Below are positions 49,927 to 59,304 of a stretch of 64,000 nt of DNA, one piece after another. The translations under genes were made by a program, and so were the position numbers. The notes beneath the pieces are model-generated. The model ran no database searches, was not told the origin of the DNA, and was given only the letters and a program-made list of their open reading frames with translations. Positions within the stretch are counted from its first letter, which is position 1, and every line of letters begins with the position of its first letter. This DNA comes from Bin87 sp965208015 (lineage in GTDB: Bacteria; Chloroflexota; Dehalococcoidia; Lucifugimonadales; UBA3495), in the NCBI GenBank assembly GCA_965208015.1, contig OZ242308.1, positions 310,001-374,000 of the forward strand, written 5' to 3'.

Positions 49927-50231
49927 CAGACGCTTGCCGGTTCCGGCGCCGAAATGGTCACACTATGGACCCTATACGAGACGTTTTCGTCAGACAATTC
50001 CCGCATAAACGTCTGCATCTCGCCGATGGCCTCGCCTGGGTCGGCCAAGCTCTTGCCGTCTTCCCAAGGGTAGTGAATAACATCAGTCATGGCACTGGTG
50101 ATGTCTGCCAATGCTTCTTCTTCGGTATCGCCTTGCCCCCAAACGCCCAGGACGTAGGAACACCAGGCGCCGTAGCAGATTGATCCGTCAGACAGGTTGT
50201 CTTCCCAGGTTATAACATCAAAGGTGTGCAT
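49926..50231 (-). CDS. HicB-like antitoxin 2
   Basis: 101 residues from ATG 50231; FDVITWEDNLSDGSICYGAW and GQGDTEEEALADITSAMTD. One-base overlap with the following hicA. Confidence 0.75.
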   Translation of the reverse strand: MHTFDVITWEDNLSDGSICYGAWCSYVLGVWGQGDTEEEALADITSAMTDVIHYPWEDGKSLADPGEAIGEMQTFMRELSDENVSYRVHSVTISAPEPASV

Positions 50232-50250
50232 GTTTTGATCTCTCTTGGGT

Positions 50251-50279
50251 TCTCGGCGCGATGCCGGCAAACGGGCGCC
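50251..50279. repeat. Duplicated inter-cassette segment, copy 2
   Basis: Identical over 29 bases to 49604-49632. Confidence 0.85.
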
Positions 50280-50293
50280 GAGGCAATGCCTGC

Positions 50294-50575
50294 CTATCTT
50301 GCTCCGCTGTTCCAAAACTGGGGATTGGTGAACCGTTCGGGAATATTCCCGTTCATAGCTTCGCGAAATTCGTCAACGGTCATGCGCGGCTGCTTGGTGA
50401 TGATTTCACCCATGGTATCCGCATCGATTTCCTTATTCCCGAAAGACATCCGGGTGCGGAGACCAAGCCCGTCATGATGATAATGACGATGGTGATTCCT
50501 TGCGGTTTCAGTGAAACCCATACGCAGCAGCAAACGGTGGAGCTCCCCCGGCCGCACGTTGGCGTATCGCGGCAT
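50294..50575 (-). CDS. HicA-like toxin 3
   Basis: 93 residues, a third paralogue (ANVRPGELHRLLLRMGF) with more substitutions near the active histidine: ARNHHRHYHHDGLG instead of NDHWRYRH. Possibly diverging in activity. Shared C-terminal extension. Confidence 0.72.
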   Translation of the reverse strand: MPRYANVRPGELHRLLLRMGFTETARNHHRHYHHDGLGLRTRMSFGNKEIDADTMGEIITKQPRMTVDEFREAMNGNIPERFTNPQFWNSGAR

Positions 50576-50880
50576 CAGACCCCGGCCAACTCGGGGTCGG
50601 CCACCGATACTTGCCGTATCCAGCAGGGGACGCCCTCGGCCTCGCGTTCGCGGATCATATCCGCCATCTCCGCCGCTGCTGCCTCGGGGTCAACCAGGCT
50701 CTCGGCTAGGTCTTCCGGATCGTTCACGACGTCGGTCATCATCAACCTGACTTCCGTCAGGGCTTCCTCCTCCGTATCGCCTTGCCCCCAGACGCCATAC
50801 AGGTAGGAGCACCACGCTGCATAGCAGGTCGACCCGTCGGACAACTCGCCTTTAGAAACCAAAACGTCAAAGGTGTACAT
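50575..50880 (-). CDS. HicB-like antitoxin 3
   Basis: 101 residues; FDVLVSKGELSDGSTCYAAW and GQGDTEEEALTEVRLMMTD. First gene of the triple cassette, 24 nt downstream of moxR on the same strand. Confidence 0.75.
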   Translation of the reverse strand: MYTFDVLVSKGELSDGSTCYAAWCSYLYGVWGQGDTEEEALTEVRLMMTDVVNDPEDLAESLVDPEAAAAEMADMIREREAEGVPCWIRQVSVADPELAGV

Positions 50881-50904
50881 GCCTCAACCTCCCGCTCCGC
50901 CGGC

Positions 50905-51891
50905 CTAACGCGCCCCCGGCACCGGCACGCTGTTCAGCAGCTCGCTCACCATCTGTTCCGCCCGCACGCCGCGCATCCGGGCGGCGGGGGTCAGCACGAT
51001 GCGATGGGACAGCACGGCCACCGCCAGCTCCTTGATGTCGTCGGGCAGCACGTAATCCCGTCCGCGCACCAGGGCCAGCGCGCGTCCGGTGCGGAACAGT
51101 CCCAGCGATGCCCGCGGCGACGCTCCCAGCGCCGCGTCGGCGTGCTCGCGGGTGGCCTCGGCCAGCGCCACCAGGTACTCGCGGACCAGTCCGTCGACGT
51201 ACACCTCCTGCGCCGCCTGCTGCATCCCGATTACCTGCTCCGGCGTGGCCACGGGCTCCAGGTCAAGTATCGGATGTGAGTGCTCCTGCTGGGCGATGAT
51301 CGTGATCTCTTCCTCGAAACGCGGATACCCCACGTTGATGCGCATCAGGAACCGGTCCAGCTGCGCCTCGGGCAGCGGGAAGGTGCCCTCGTACTCGATG
51401 GAGTTCTGGGTAGCGATCACCAGGAACGGCAGCGACAGCGGGTGCGTCACCCCGTCCACCGTGACCTGGCGCTCTTCCATGGCCTCCAGCAGCGCGGATT
51501 GGGTCTTGGGCGTGGCCCGGTTGATCTCGTCCGCCAGCACCAGCTGGGCCGCGATGGGGCCGGACCGGAAGGAAAACTCGCCGGTGGACTGGTTGTACAC
51601 CGATACTCCGGTCACGTCGCTGGGCAGCAGGTCGGGCGTGAACTGGATGCGCGAAAAGGTGCCGCCGATGGACGTCGCAATGGATCGTGCCAGCATCGTC
51701 TTGCCGACGCCCGGCACGTCCTCCACCAGGATATGACCCTCGGCGATCAGGGCGGCCAGCGCCATCTCGATCACGTCGCTCTTGCCGACGATGACCGTGG
51801 CCACGTTGTCGGCGATCCGCTGCGCCACGGCGGCGGCGTCCAGGATGGCCGGCGCAACCCCGGCGGCGGGTGAGACTGCTGTATTTTGCAA
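50905..51891 (-). CDS. MoxR-family AAA+ ATPase
   Basis: A 328-residue MoxR ATPase. Walker A VEDVPGVGKTMLARS, Walker B LVLADEINRATPKTQSALLE, sensor VIATQNSIEYEGTFPLPEAQ, and a C-terminal lid. MoxR proteins act as chaperone-like factors with DUF58/VWA proteins. The DUF58 and TgpA genes lie further along the same strand (47686-48993 and 44392-46932). Confidence 0.93.
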   Translation of the reverse strand: MQNTAVSPAAGVAPAILDAAAVAQRIADNVATVIVGKSDVIEMALAALIAEGHILVEDVPGVGKTMLARSIATSIGGTFSRIQFTPDLLPSDVTGVSVYNQSTGEFSFRSGPIAAQLVLADEINRATPKTQSALLEAMEERQVTVDGVTHPLSLPFLVIATQNSIEYEGTFPLPEAQLDRFLMRINVGYPRFEEEITIIAQQEHSHPILDLEPVATPEQVIGMQQAAQEVYVDGLVREYLVALAEATREHADAALGASPRASLGLFRTGRALALVRGRDYVLPDDIKELAVAVLSHRIVLTPAARMRGVRAEQMVSELLNSVPVPGAR

Positions 51892-52498
51892 GGTACTTTC
51901 CTGGCCGATTGGGATGATTTTCGGGCCAGTTTAGCACAGGGAACCCCGCCCTACCCCGCATCGAAAGGCAGCGGATTTGGGCTGATGACGCGATGGCCGA
52001 CTATTTCGGGATGATTTGGGATTTCTGGGGGCGCGGCAGGGTGCCATGGTACATAAGAAGACGATGGATATAGCCACTGGGGAAGTGCGGAGAGAGCGCT
52101 GGTATCTGCTGACCAGCCTGAGTTCGCGCCAGTGCGGCCCCGAGAGCAGTTCCGGCTCTTCCACAACCACCGGAGCATTGAGAACGGCCAACATCACGTG
52201 AAGGACCGCACTTCCACCCAACGCGGCCCGTCGACCGCCTCTACGGTCGAGCCTCCTGACTTTGCAACCGTCCCGTTGACAGACGGGATTCTTTAGTTTA
52301 TGGTGAGCCTTCAAACGACGAATTCACGATACATACGCTCATTATATTTGCGAAAAATAATAAAATAGTCTTTGTATTATCGATAATTCGTTATCACAAC
52401 CATCGATATTACGAGTGACTCGTCGCAGCACAGCCCCGGAACACCTGGCCCTTGGTACGACCATCGGTTTCCAATCCTGAACGTGTGGAGGTCGAAAG
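51892..52498. other. Long regulatory/intergenic region
   Basis: About 600 bases without a supported gene. It includes an AT-rich segment near 52340-52410 with a perfect palindrome ATTATCGATAAT (52376-52387), and a short hairpin TCCCGT/ACGGGA near 52273-52290 followed by a T-rich part. It probably contains the promoter for the ABC transporter genes. Some of it may be the decayed end of a small insertion sequence. Confidence 0.4.
52376..52387. promoter_or_regulatory. 12-bp palindrome upstream of the ABC operon
   Basis: ATTATCGATAAT in an AT-rich stretch about 110 bp before the solute-binding protein start; a candidate operator. Confidence 0.35.
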
Positions 52499-54304
52499 AT
52501 GACGCACCGTTTGTTGAAGATACTCAAGAACATGGTGGTTGCCCCGTTGATTCCGATATTGCTAATAGCGACCGCCTGCGGGACTGCCACCACCCCAACG
52601 ACGGAATCCGTCGCACCTTCCTCTGACGGAGGGCAGACTCCGGCGGCTTCTGCTGCCGGAGAGCAGACTCCGGTCGTCCGAATCCGAGAGATCGCCGTAG
52701 CCACGGAGATTCCGACTGCGATACCCACACCGGTGGCCGCTGCGGGAGACTCCAGATCGGTTTCTCTCCTCGATCCCAACGCGAAGCAAGGCGGGACGCT
52801 CCGGGTAGCTTCGATTGCGGATACGGCGCACTACGACATGATGCAATCGGCTACGGCCTATACCGCTGAACCCATGAGCCAGCAATACAACGGGGTGCTG
52901 CGGTACAACCCTCTGGACGGGGGCAACTCGATCATCCCGGACTTGGCTGAGGACTGGTCAGTCTCGGAAGATAACCTGACCTGGACTTTCCCCCTACGCG
53001 AAGGGGTCAAGTTTCATGACGGGACCGTTATGACCTCCGAGGACGTGCTCGCCAGTTGGAGTCGCATCATAGATCCTCCCGAAGGCGTTACCAGCTTGCG
53101 GCAGGACCTGTTGGCGCCAATCGTAGAAAGAATTGACGCCCCTGACCCGTTGACGTTTCAAGTGCAACTCAAGCAACCGAGCGGCTTCTTCCTGGGTGCA
53201 TTCGCAGTGGAGTGGAATGTGATTCACCCGAAAAAAACCCTGGAGGAGAACAACTTTGACCTGAGACAACTCAAAGGCGGCGGCCCTGGGACCGGGCCCT
53301 TCAAGTTCGTTGACTTCACCCAGGGAGAGACGTGGGAGACCGAACGGCATACCGAATACTTTGTAGACGGTCTGCCCTACCTTGACGGCGTGACCATCTT
53401 TTCTGTCCAAACGGCCCAGCGGGATGCCCTCTGCATCGCCAACCAGGTGGATTTCTGCTGGAACATCAGCCCTGAAGCCGTCGCCGAGATGAACGATATC
53501 CCGGGTACAACAAACCATATTTGGCAAGGTGTCGCCGCCAACGCCATGTGGTTCAACATAGAGAAGGGAGCGCCGTGGGACGACCCGAGAGTGCGCCGGG
53601 CAATTCACCTGATCACGGACCGGTGGGCGATCATGGAAGCCACGGAGGGCCTCTTCGGCAAGGTCGTGGTTGATTGGTCCCCTCCCAATATGGCCTTCTC
53701 CCCTACAGACGAGGTTCTGCTGACGAAGCCGGGCTTCAGGGTCGACAAGAGTGCGGACATCGCGGAGGCCAAGGCCTTGATGGCTGAAGCTGGCTACGCC
53801 GAAGGCATCAAGGACGTGGACTTCTCGGTGCGTGGAGGATGGGCTCCCCGGGAGGATGTGATGGCGCCGATAGTCCAGGAGATGCTGCGGGTCCATCTGA
53901 ACATCGAGTCCACTTTGAGGGCGCCTCAAGGGGGACAGTGGCAGGAGGACATGCGCACCGGGATTTTCGACATCGGCCTGGGCTCCATCGGCACCAACCT
54001 GATGGACCCTTCTGACTACGGCACCAACTTCTACAAGACCGGCGGCGCTCAAAACCTCTCGCGTTGGTCCAACCCCGAGTTCGACGCCCTGATGAACCAG
54101 ATTGACGCCGAGCTGGACCGGGACAAGCGCCTGGCTTTGTGGCAGCAGGCGACTGCAATCCTGGACCGGGAAGTGCCAATGGCTCCGCATCACTGGCGCA
54201 TAGTCTTCAACGCCTGGTACGACTACGTCGGCGGTGTAGTGCGGAAGTCCGGCTGCGGCATCTACAACTGCAACCGCTACGACACGATGTGGCTCGACAG
54301 GTAG
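52499..54304 (+). CDS. ABC transporter substrate-binding lipoprotein, family 5
   Basis: A 601-residue protein. The signal peptide ends with a lipobox (PILLIATAC), followed by a long Thr/Pro/Ala linker of about 60 residues. The domain start GGTLRVASIADTAHYDMMQS and EDWSVSEDNLTWTFPLREGV then KFHDGTVMTSEDV are the peptide/nickel-binding family signature. It delivers oligopeptides or related ligands to the permeases encoded next. Ligand unknown. Confidence 0.92.
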   Translation: MTHRLLKILKNMVVAPLIPILLIATACGTATTPTTESVAPSSDGGQTPAASAAGEQTPVVRIREIAVATEIPTAIPTPVAAAGDSRSVSLLDPNAKQGGTLRVASIADTAHYDMMQSATAYTAEPMSQQYNGVLRYNPLDGGNSIIPDLAEDWSVSEDNLTWTFPLREGVKFHDGTVMTSEDVLASWSRIIDPPEGVTSLRQDLLAPIVERIDAPDPLTFQVQLKQPSGFFLGAFAVEWNVIHPKKTLEENNFDLRQLKGGGPGTGPFKFVDFTQGETWETERHTEYFVDGLPYLDGVTIFSVQTAQRDALCIANQVDFCWNISPEAVAEMNDIPGTTNHIWQGVAANAMWFNIEKGAPWDDPRVRRAIHLITDRWAIMEATEGLFGKVVVDWSPPNMAFSPTDEVLLTKPGFRVDKSADIAEAKALMAEAGYAEGIKDVDFSVRGGWAPREDVMAPIVQEMLRVHLNIESTLRAPQGGQWQEDMRTGIFDIGLGSIGTNLMDPSDYGTNFYKTGGAQNLSRWSNPEFDALMNQIDAELDRDKRLALWQQATAILDREVPMAPHHWRIVFNAWYDYVGGVVRKSGCGIYNCNRYDTMWLDR

Positions 54305-54391
54305 GAGGACCCCCGAGCCTTGCGATGCTCCATGCTGATGCGATGACGCTTGCCCCAGCCCGGCTCATCCCACTCGAACAAAGGTAGGAAG

Positions 54392-55351
54392 ATGCAAACC
54401 TATATCCTGCGTAGGCTCCTGCTTTCGGTGCCCGCCATCTTCGTGATAACGGTCATCATCTTCGCCGCAATGCGTATCCTGCCGGGTGACGTCCTGGCGG
54501 TCATGTTCAGCGATGAAGACGGGTTTCGAATGCTCCGTGAAGCGGACCGGGAAAGGCTTCTTGAAAGCCTGGGCCTGAACGATCCTCTCTGGAAGCAGTA
54601 TGTCAATTGGATGGGAGACGTGTTCACCCTCAAGCTGGGAGAGTCCTTCTGGCGGGGTGACACGGTCATGGAAACCATAACCCACCGGGGCCCGTTGACT
54701 GCGGAGATCGCGATTCTGGCGATCATCTTTGCCTGGATTATCGGCCTGCCCGTTGGAATCCTGGCTGCGGTCAAACAAAACAGCTTCGGCGATTACGTCG
54801 CTCGGTTCTTCAGCATATTATTCCTGGCAGTCCCCAATTTTTGGCTGGGGACGCTGATCGTACTCGTGCTGTTGCTGGGGTGGCACTATAAAGCGCCTTT
54901 TGGAGTCATCCACATTTGGGAAGACCCGTGGGCCAACTTGCAAATCGTGTGGGGCCCAGCCCTGGTGTTGGCCCTCAGTCAGGCAGCCTACGTGGCGCGC
55001 ATGGCCCGTTCGACTCTTCTGGAGGTGCTGCGGGACGACTATATCCGCACTGCCCGGGCCAAGGGGCTGGCGGAGCGTTGGGTGATCTTGCGTCACGCCC
55101 TGCGCAACGCCATTCTCCCGGTAATCACCCTGTCGGGAGTGCTCTTGGGCTTTCTCCTTGGCGGGTCGGTCGTCGTGGAAAAAGCCTTCGGAGTACCGGG
55201 GCTGGGATCTACGCTCGTCGTCGCGTTTACGGAACGGGACTACGTCGTGATCCAGAATCTGGTCCTGCTATATGGCCTGATCTTCGTGGTGCTGAACCTT
55301 TTGGTGGACATTTCCTATGCCTTCTTTGACCCCAGGATTCGTTACTCCTAA
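54392..55351 (+). CDS. ABC transporter permease, DppB type
   Basis: A 319-residue permease from ATG 54392 with GGTAGGAAG upstream. Six membrane segments. The EAA-like coupling loop region DDYIRTARAKGLAERWVILR then HALRNAILP is typical of the first permease of Dpp/Opp systems. Partner of the next permease. Confidence 0.93.
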   Translation: MQTYILRRLLLSVPAIFVITVIIFAAMRILPGDVLAVMFSDEDGFRMLREADRERLLESLGLNDPLWKQYVNWMGDVFTLKLGESFWRGDTVMETITHRGPLTAEIAILAIIFAWIIGLPVGILAAVKQNSFGDYVARFFSILFLAVPNFWLGTLIVLVLLLGWHYKAPFGVIHIWEDPWANLQIVWGPALVLALSQAAYVARMARSTLLEVLRDDYIRTARAKGLAERWVILRHALRNAILPVITLSGVLLGFLLGGSVVVEKAFGVPGLGSTLVVAFTERDYVVIQNLVLLYGLIFVVLNLLVDISYAFFDPRIRYS

Positions 55352-55410
55352 AACGAGCCAACCACCGGAGCATTCAGACACACCCGGCTTGAGCCCCAGG
55401 GAGTTGATCG

Positions 55411-56325
55411 ATGGCAGAGAATCCAAGTGTCCTGGTAACCGCACCTGAGACTGCTACTACCGTCAGGGAGTATACCGTAGGCGTACTGCGGGTACTTCGC
55501 AGATTTGCTGAAAGGCAGCCGGTGGGAACTGCCAGCGGCGTAGTCCTGGCGGTCATAATTGTGCTTGCGGTCGCCTCGCCCTTGATAGCCCCACACAACC
55601 CGATCGAGGGGCACTTTACAAACATCAACGATCCTCCCGATTCGGAGTACCTCCTGGGTACCGACCGCGTCGGCAGAGACGTGCTCAGTCGCGTCATTTA
55701 TGGAGCGCGCATATCTCTGTTGGTGGCCTTCGTCGCTGTCATAGTTGGGGACACCCTCGGCGCGATGTGGGGTATCGCCAGCGGTTACCTGGGCGGAAGG
55801 TTCGATATTTACAGCCAGCGCATCGTTGAGCTGCTCTTGTCCTTCCCCACTCTCATCCTGGCTATGGTGCTGTTGTTGGGATTGGGCGCAGGAGTGTTCA
55901 CCGTTATCGTGGCCATCGCCATTACCCGCATTCCGTTATCGGTGCGGGTGATCCGCTCGGTGTCCCTTTCCGTTAAAGAGAACTCGTACATCGAAGCCGC
56001 CCGGGCCATTGGGGCCTCCGACCTGAGAGTCATGGGGTTGCACATAGCGCCTCAGTGCCTGGCCCCCTGGTTGGTGTTGGTGACCGCCCAGCTGGGAGGG
56101 GTCATCGTGCTGGAAGCGTCCCTGGGCTTTTTGGGTGTCGGAGTCCCCGCTCCCACCGCCACCTGGGGCAACATGCTGGGTGGCGCGGTGGCAGCCACTC
56201 TCAAGCCGGAATGGTGGCTGGTTATCTTCCCGGGAGTTGCCATTACCATTACCGTGTTGGCCTTCAACCTGTTCGGCGACTCGATCCGGGACGCACTGGA
56301 CCCCAAACTGCGTGGCAATACCTGA
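55411..56325 (+). CDS. ABC transporter permease, DppC type
   Basis: A 304-residue permease with a cytoplasmic N-terminal stretch and six membrane segments. Signature: EYLLGTDRVGRDVLSRVIYG, then SYIEAARAIGASDLRVMG as the coupling loop. No ATP-binding subunit genes (DppD/DppF) follow; they must be elsewhere. Confidence 0.93.
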   Translation: MAENPSVLVTAPETATTVREYTVGVLRVLRRFAERQPVGTASGVVLAVIIVLAVASPLIAPHNPIEGHFTNINDPPDSEYLLGTDRVGRDVLSRVIYGARISLLVAFVAVIVGDTLGAMWGIASGYLGGRFDIYSQRIVELLLSFPTLILAMVLLLGLGAGVFTVIVAIAITRIPLSVRVIRSVSLSVKENSYIEAARAIGASDLRVMGLHIAPQCLAPWLVLVTAQLGGVIVLEASLGFLGVGVPAPTATWGNMLGGAVAATLKPEWWLVIFPGVAITITVLAFNLFGDSIRDALDPKLRGNT

Positions 56326-56375
56326 ATTGATGCCAATGTGAAAGCGCATTTCACCGCGTCAACCGGCGCGCCTAG

Positions 56376-57869
56376 ATGACGACTCGCATCCCAACATCGG
56401 CCGACGAGCGTCCGCATCTACGGCGCCGCGTCTGGCGTTTCGTGCGCCGTCGTCCCTGGACTGTCGGCATTGCCCTGCTCTTGGGGCTGATTCTCTGGTG
56501 GGTTACGATCAGCTTCAATTTGATCGCCTTGTTTTTCCCCCCTCCCGAGGCCACCACCAGGATTAGCGCTCATGCCGGCCCCGAGACCTGGGCCCAGATG
56601 CGACGGACGGCCCAGAACAACGCATCTACTCCGGACCAGGGTCCTCAGCCGCCGGTGGAAGTGCAGTGGACTTACAACACGGCCGGCCCCATTCTTGCTG
56701 GACCGGCGGTCGTGGCCAACCGGATCTATATCACTACCGGGGATGGTCGTGCCCTGGCTCTCGAAAGAGAGACCGGCCAGCCGGTATGGGAATTCCCCAC
56801 TGTCGTCCCTTCCGACACCTCTCCGGCCATCGCCGGTGACCTGCTGTTTTTTGGTCTGCGGAATAAACGCTTTATCGCTCTGGACCGCGAAACCGGCGAG
56901 CTGCAGTGGGAAAAGGACCTCGGCAACCCGGTGCTTGCCTCGCCTATCGTGGCTGATGGGACGGTTTATATTGGCTCCACCAATAGGCGGCTATATGCCC
57001 TTGACGCCGCCACCGGACAGGAACGCTGGACCCTTACCGTTGGGGGATGGATTGTCGCTCCGGTGGCCTACCGTGATGATAGGGTGGCCGTGGCTTCTCA
57101 GGATGGCTTGCTCCACATCGTGGAGGCGAAAACCGGTCGCATCCGTTTCGTATACGATGCGGGCTGGCCCATAATGGGATCTCCTGCGATACACGAGGAC
57201 CAAGTTTTGATCGTATCTCATCGAGGAACCGTATGGTCGCTGGATTGGAATAGCAGCACCTATCCTCTGGAACGTCTCTGGTGGGCCACCAGGGTCAATC
57301 TATTTGTGTGGGGCCTGCTGCCCAGCGTGCCTAGTCAACAGGGGGCTATCTGGGCCTCCAGCATCGGTGACAGCGTGGCGCTCAGTCCTGCCACTGCCCA
57401 CAACGCGGTCTTTGTAGCCAGCTCCGGGGGTAAGGTCGTCTCCCTCGACATCGAGACCGGCTCAGAGCGGTGGGCAACCAAACTGGACCAGAAGATTACG
57501 GCTGGTCCAATCGTGACTGGAAACACGTTACTGGTCGGCTCTGAGAATGGCATTCTCTATGCCCTGGACTCCTTCACGGGCAAAGAGGAATGGAATTTCA
57601 AGACGGGCGGAAAGATCTCAGCCAGCCCAGTAGTGGTGGGAGATATGCTATATGTGGCGTCCCACGATGGCAATCTTTACGCGCTCTCCTCTAAGCTGGA
57701 CTTTGTAGGTTCAAGCAGGGTAGGCGAGGGAATAGATAAGCCGGGAATGCAAATCGGCAACGGGTTTTCCCGGTCATCGTTGGACACTGACATTGAAAAC
57801 TCTCCGATGCCGGCCACAAATGTCGGCGCACCCGGGCGATGGCATCCACGAAAGTGGGGTCTGGACTGA
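56376..57869 (+). CDS. PQQ-type beta-propeller membrane protein
   Basis: A 497-residue protein with one N-terminal membrane helix (about 28-52) and an extracellular seven- or eight-bladed PQQ-like propeller. Repeats such as ALERETGQPVWEFP, ALDRETGELQWEKD, ALDAATGQERWTL, SLDIETGSERWATK and ALDSFTGKEEWNFK are evenly spaced. Similar proteins (BamB-like) are scaffolds rather than enzymes. It follows the transporter by 50 nt and may act with it. Confidence 0.85.
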   Translation: MTTRIPTSADERPHLRRRVWRFVRRRPWTVGIALLLGLILWWVTISFNLIALFFPPPEATTRISAHAGPETWAQMRRTAQNNASTPDQGPQPPVEVQWTYNTAGPILAGPAVVANRIYITTGDGRALALERETGQPVWEFPTVVPSDTSPAIAGDLLFFGLRNKRFIALDRETGELQWEKDLGNPVLASPIVADGTVYIGSTNRRLYALDAATGQERWTLTVGGWIVAPVAYRDDRVAVASQDGLLHIVEAKTGRIRFVYDAGWPIMGSPAIHEDQVLIVSHRGTVWSLDWNSSTYPLERLWWATRVNLFVWGLLPSVPSQQGAIWASSIGDSVALSPATAHNAVFVASSGGKVVSLDIETGSERWATKLDQKITAGPIVTGNTLLVGSENGILYALDSFTGKEEWNFKTGGKISASPVVVGDMLYVASHDGNLYALSSKLDFVGSSRVGEGIDKPGMQIGNGFSRSSLDTDIENSPMPATNVGAPGRWHPRKWGLD

Positions 57870-57959
57870 AGCCACGGTTTGGTCGGCACAGAGCAGGGCT
57901 TGAGTGTCCAGTTCACCAGTCGCACACCGCCACCAGGGGCCGATGGGATAGCCAGCGGC

Positions 57960-57976
57960 GTCCGCCTCAGGCGGAC
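57960..57976. terminator. Short hairpin after the transporter operon
   Basis: GTCCGCC TCA GGCGGAC, 7-bp stem with a 3-base loop; no clear T-run follows, so terminator function is uncertain. Confidence 0.35.
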
Positions 57977-58081
57977 AGGATCATCTGCCGTGCCCGAGAC
58001 CCAGAATGACACCTACCGCCCGACCCGCTATAATTGCACGGCGTAAACGAACGGCACACTCTTTCACGAGGCAGCGTTGCT

Positions 58082-59284
58082 ATGGAATTCGCATTCACCC
58101 CCGAACAGGAAGCCCTGCGCGCCGAAGTCCAGCAATTCATTGCGGAAAACGTAACTCCCGAGATCGTCGCCGAGCTCGAGGACACCGGCATCCGCCGGCG
58201 TGGGCCCAAGACCCGCGAGATGTACCAGCACATCGCCGAGCGGGGCTGGATCGGCATATCCTGGCCTAGGGAATACGGCGGCCAGGACGGCAGCCGCATC
58301 GACCAGTACATCGTGGAGGAGGAGTTCGCCCGGGCTGGCATCACCGTTGGCGGCGCCGGCTCCGGCGCGCCGGCCATCCTCGCCGCCGGCACCGAGGAGC
58401 AGAAGCAGGAGTTCCTGCCCGGCATCATTCGCGGCGAGATCTCCTTCGCCTTGGGCTTCACCGAACCCCAGGCTGGCGCCGACCTGGCCGGCCTCCAGTG
58501 CCGCGCCGTCCGCGACGGCGACGAGTACGTCATCAACGGCCAGAAGATGTACACCACCGCCGCGCACTACGCCACGCACATCTACCTGATGGCCCGCACC
58601 GACCCCGACGCTCCCCGTCACCGGGGCATCAGCATTTTCCTCATCCCCATGGACACGCCGGGTATCACCGTGCGCCCCCTCTGGACCATCCAGAACAACC
58701 CGCCGGCTCCGCTGGGCACCACCTACGGCGACAACCGGACGAACGAGACTTTCTTCGAGAACGTCCGCGTTCCCGCCTCCTGTATGCTTGGCGAGGAGAA
58801 CCAGGGCTGGTACGTCGGCGCCATGGGGCTCAACCTCGACCGCGTCGGCGCCTCCCGCTACCTGATCTCCATCCAGCGCGACGAGGACATCGTCAACTGG
58901 GTCAAGGACAACGAGATCGAGGGGTACGCCATGCGCGAAGACCCCACCATGCGCGACCGTCTCGCCGACATGTGGATCGAGGGCCAGGTCTGCCGCCTGA
59001 TGACCCTGCGCAGCATGTCCATCGTCGAGTCTGACGGCGTCTTCACCTACGAGGGCTCTGCCGAGAAGGTGTTTGCCCCCGAGCACGGCGTCCGCACCAC
59101 GGAGACCATCGCCCAGATGCTCGGTCCCTACGGCCAGCTGCTCAACGGTTCCGAGGACGCCATCGAAAGCGGCGTGTTCGCCCACAACCTCATGGGCGCC
59201 TTCCAGAGCGGCATCAACCACGGCAGCGTCCAGGTCATGCGCGATCAGGTGGCCCGCCGCGGCTTGGGCATGCCCCGGGTATAG
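58082..59284 (+). CDS. Acyl-CoA dehydrogenase
   Basis: A 400-residue enzyme from ATG 58082. N-terminal ERGWIGISWPREYGGQDGSR, FAD domain LGFTEPQAGADLAGLQCRAV and NGQKMYTTAAHYATHIYLMA, and C-terminal helical domain with EGQVCRLMTLRSMS. It is a typical bacterial FadE-type member, clearly different from the two other dehydrogenases in the window. A TATAAT box (58029-58034) lies 48 bp upstream. Confidence 0.92.
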   Translation: MEFAFTPEQEALRAEVQQFIAENVTPEIVAELEDTGIRRRGPKTREMYQHIAERGWIGISWPREYGGQDGSRIDQYIVEEEFARAGITVGGAGSGAPAILAAGTEEQKQEFLPGIIRGEISFALGFTEPQAGADLAGLQCRAVRDGDEYVINGQKMYTTAAHYATHIYLMARTDPDAPRHRGISIFLIPMDTPGITVRPLWTIQNNPPAPLGTTYGDNRTNETFFENVRVPASCMLGEENQGWYVGAMGLNLDRVGASRYLISIQRDEDIVNWVKDNEIEGYAMREDPTMRDRLADMWIEGQVCRLMTLRSMSIVESDGVFTYEGSAEKVFAPEHGVRTTETIAQMLGPYGQLLNGSEDAIESGVFAHNLMGAFQSGINHGSVQVMRDQVARRGLGMPRV

Positions 59285-59304
59285 CAGTCGTCAGAGTTGC
59301 CGTC

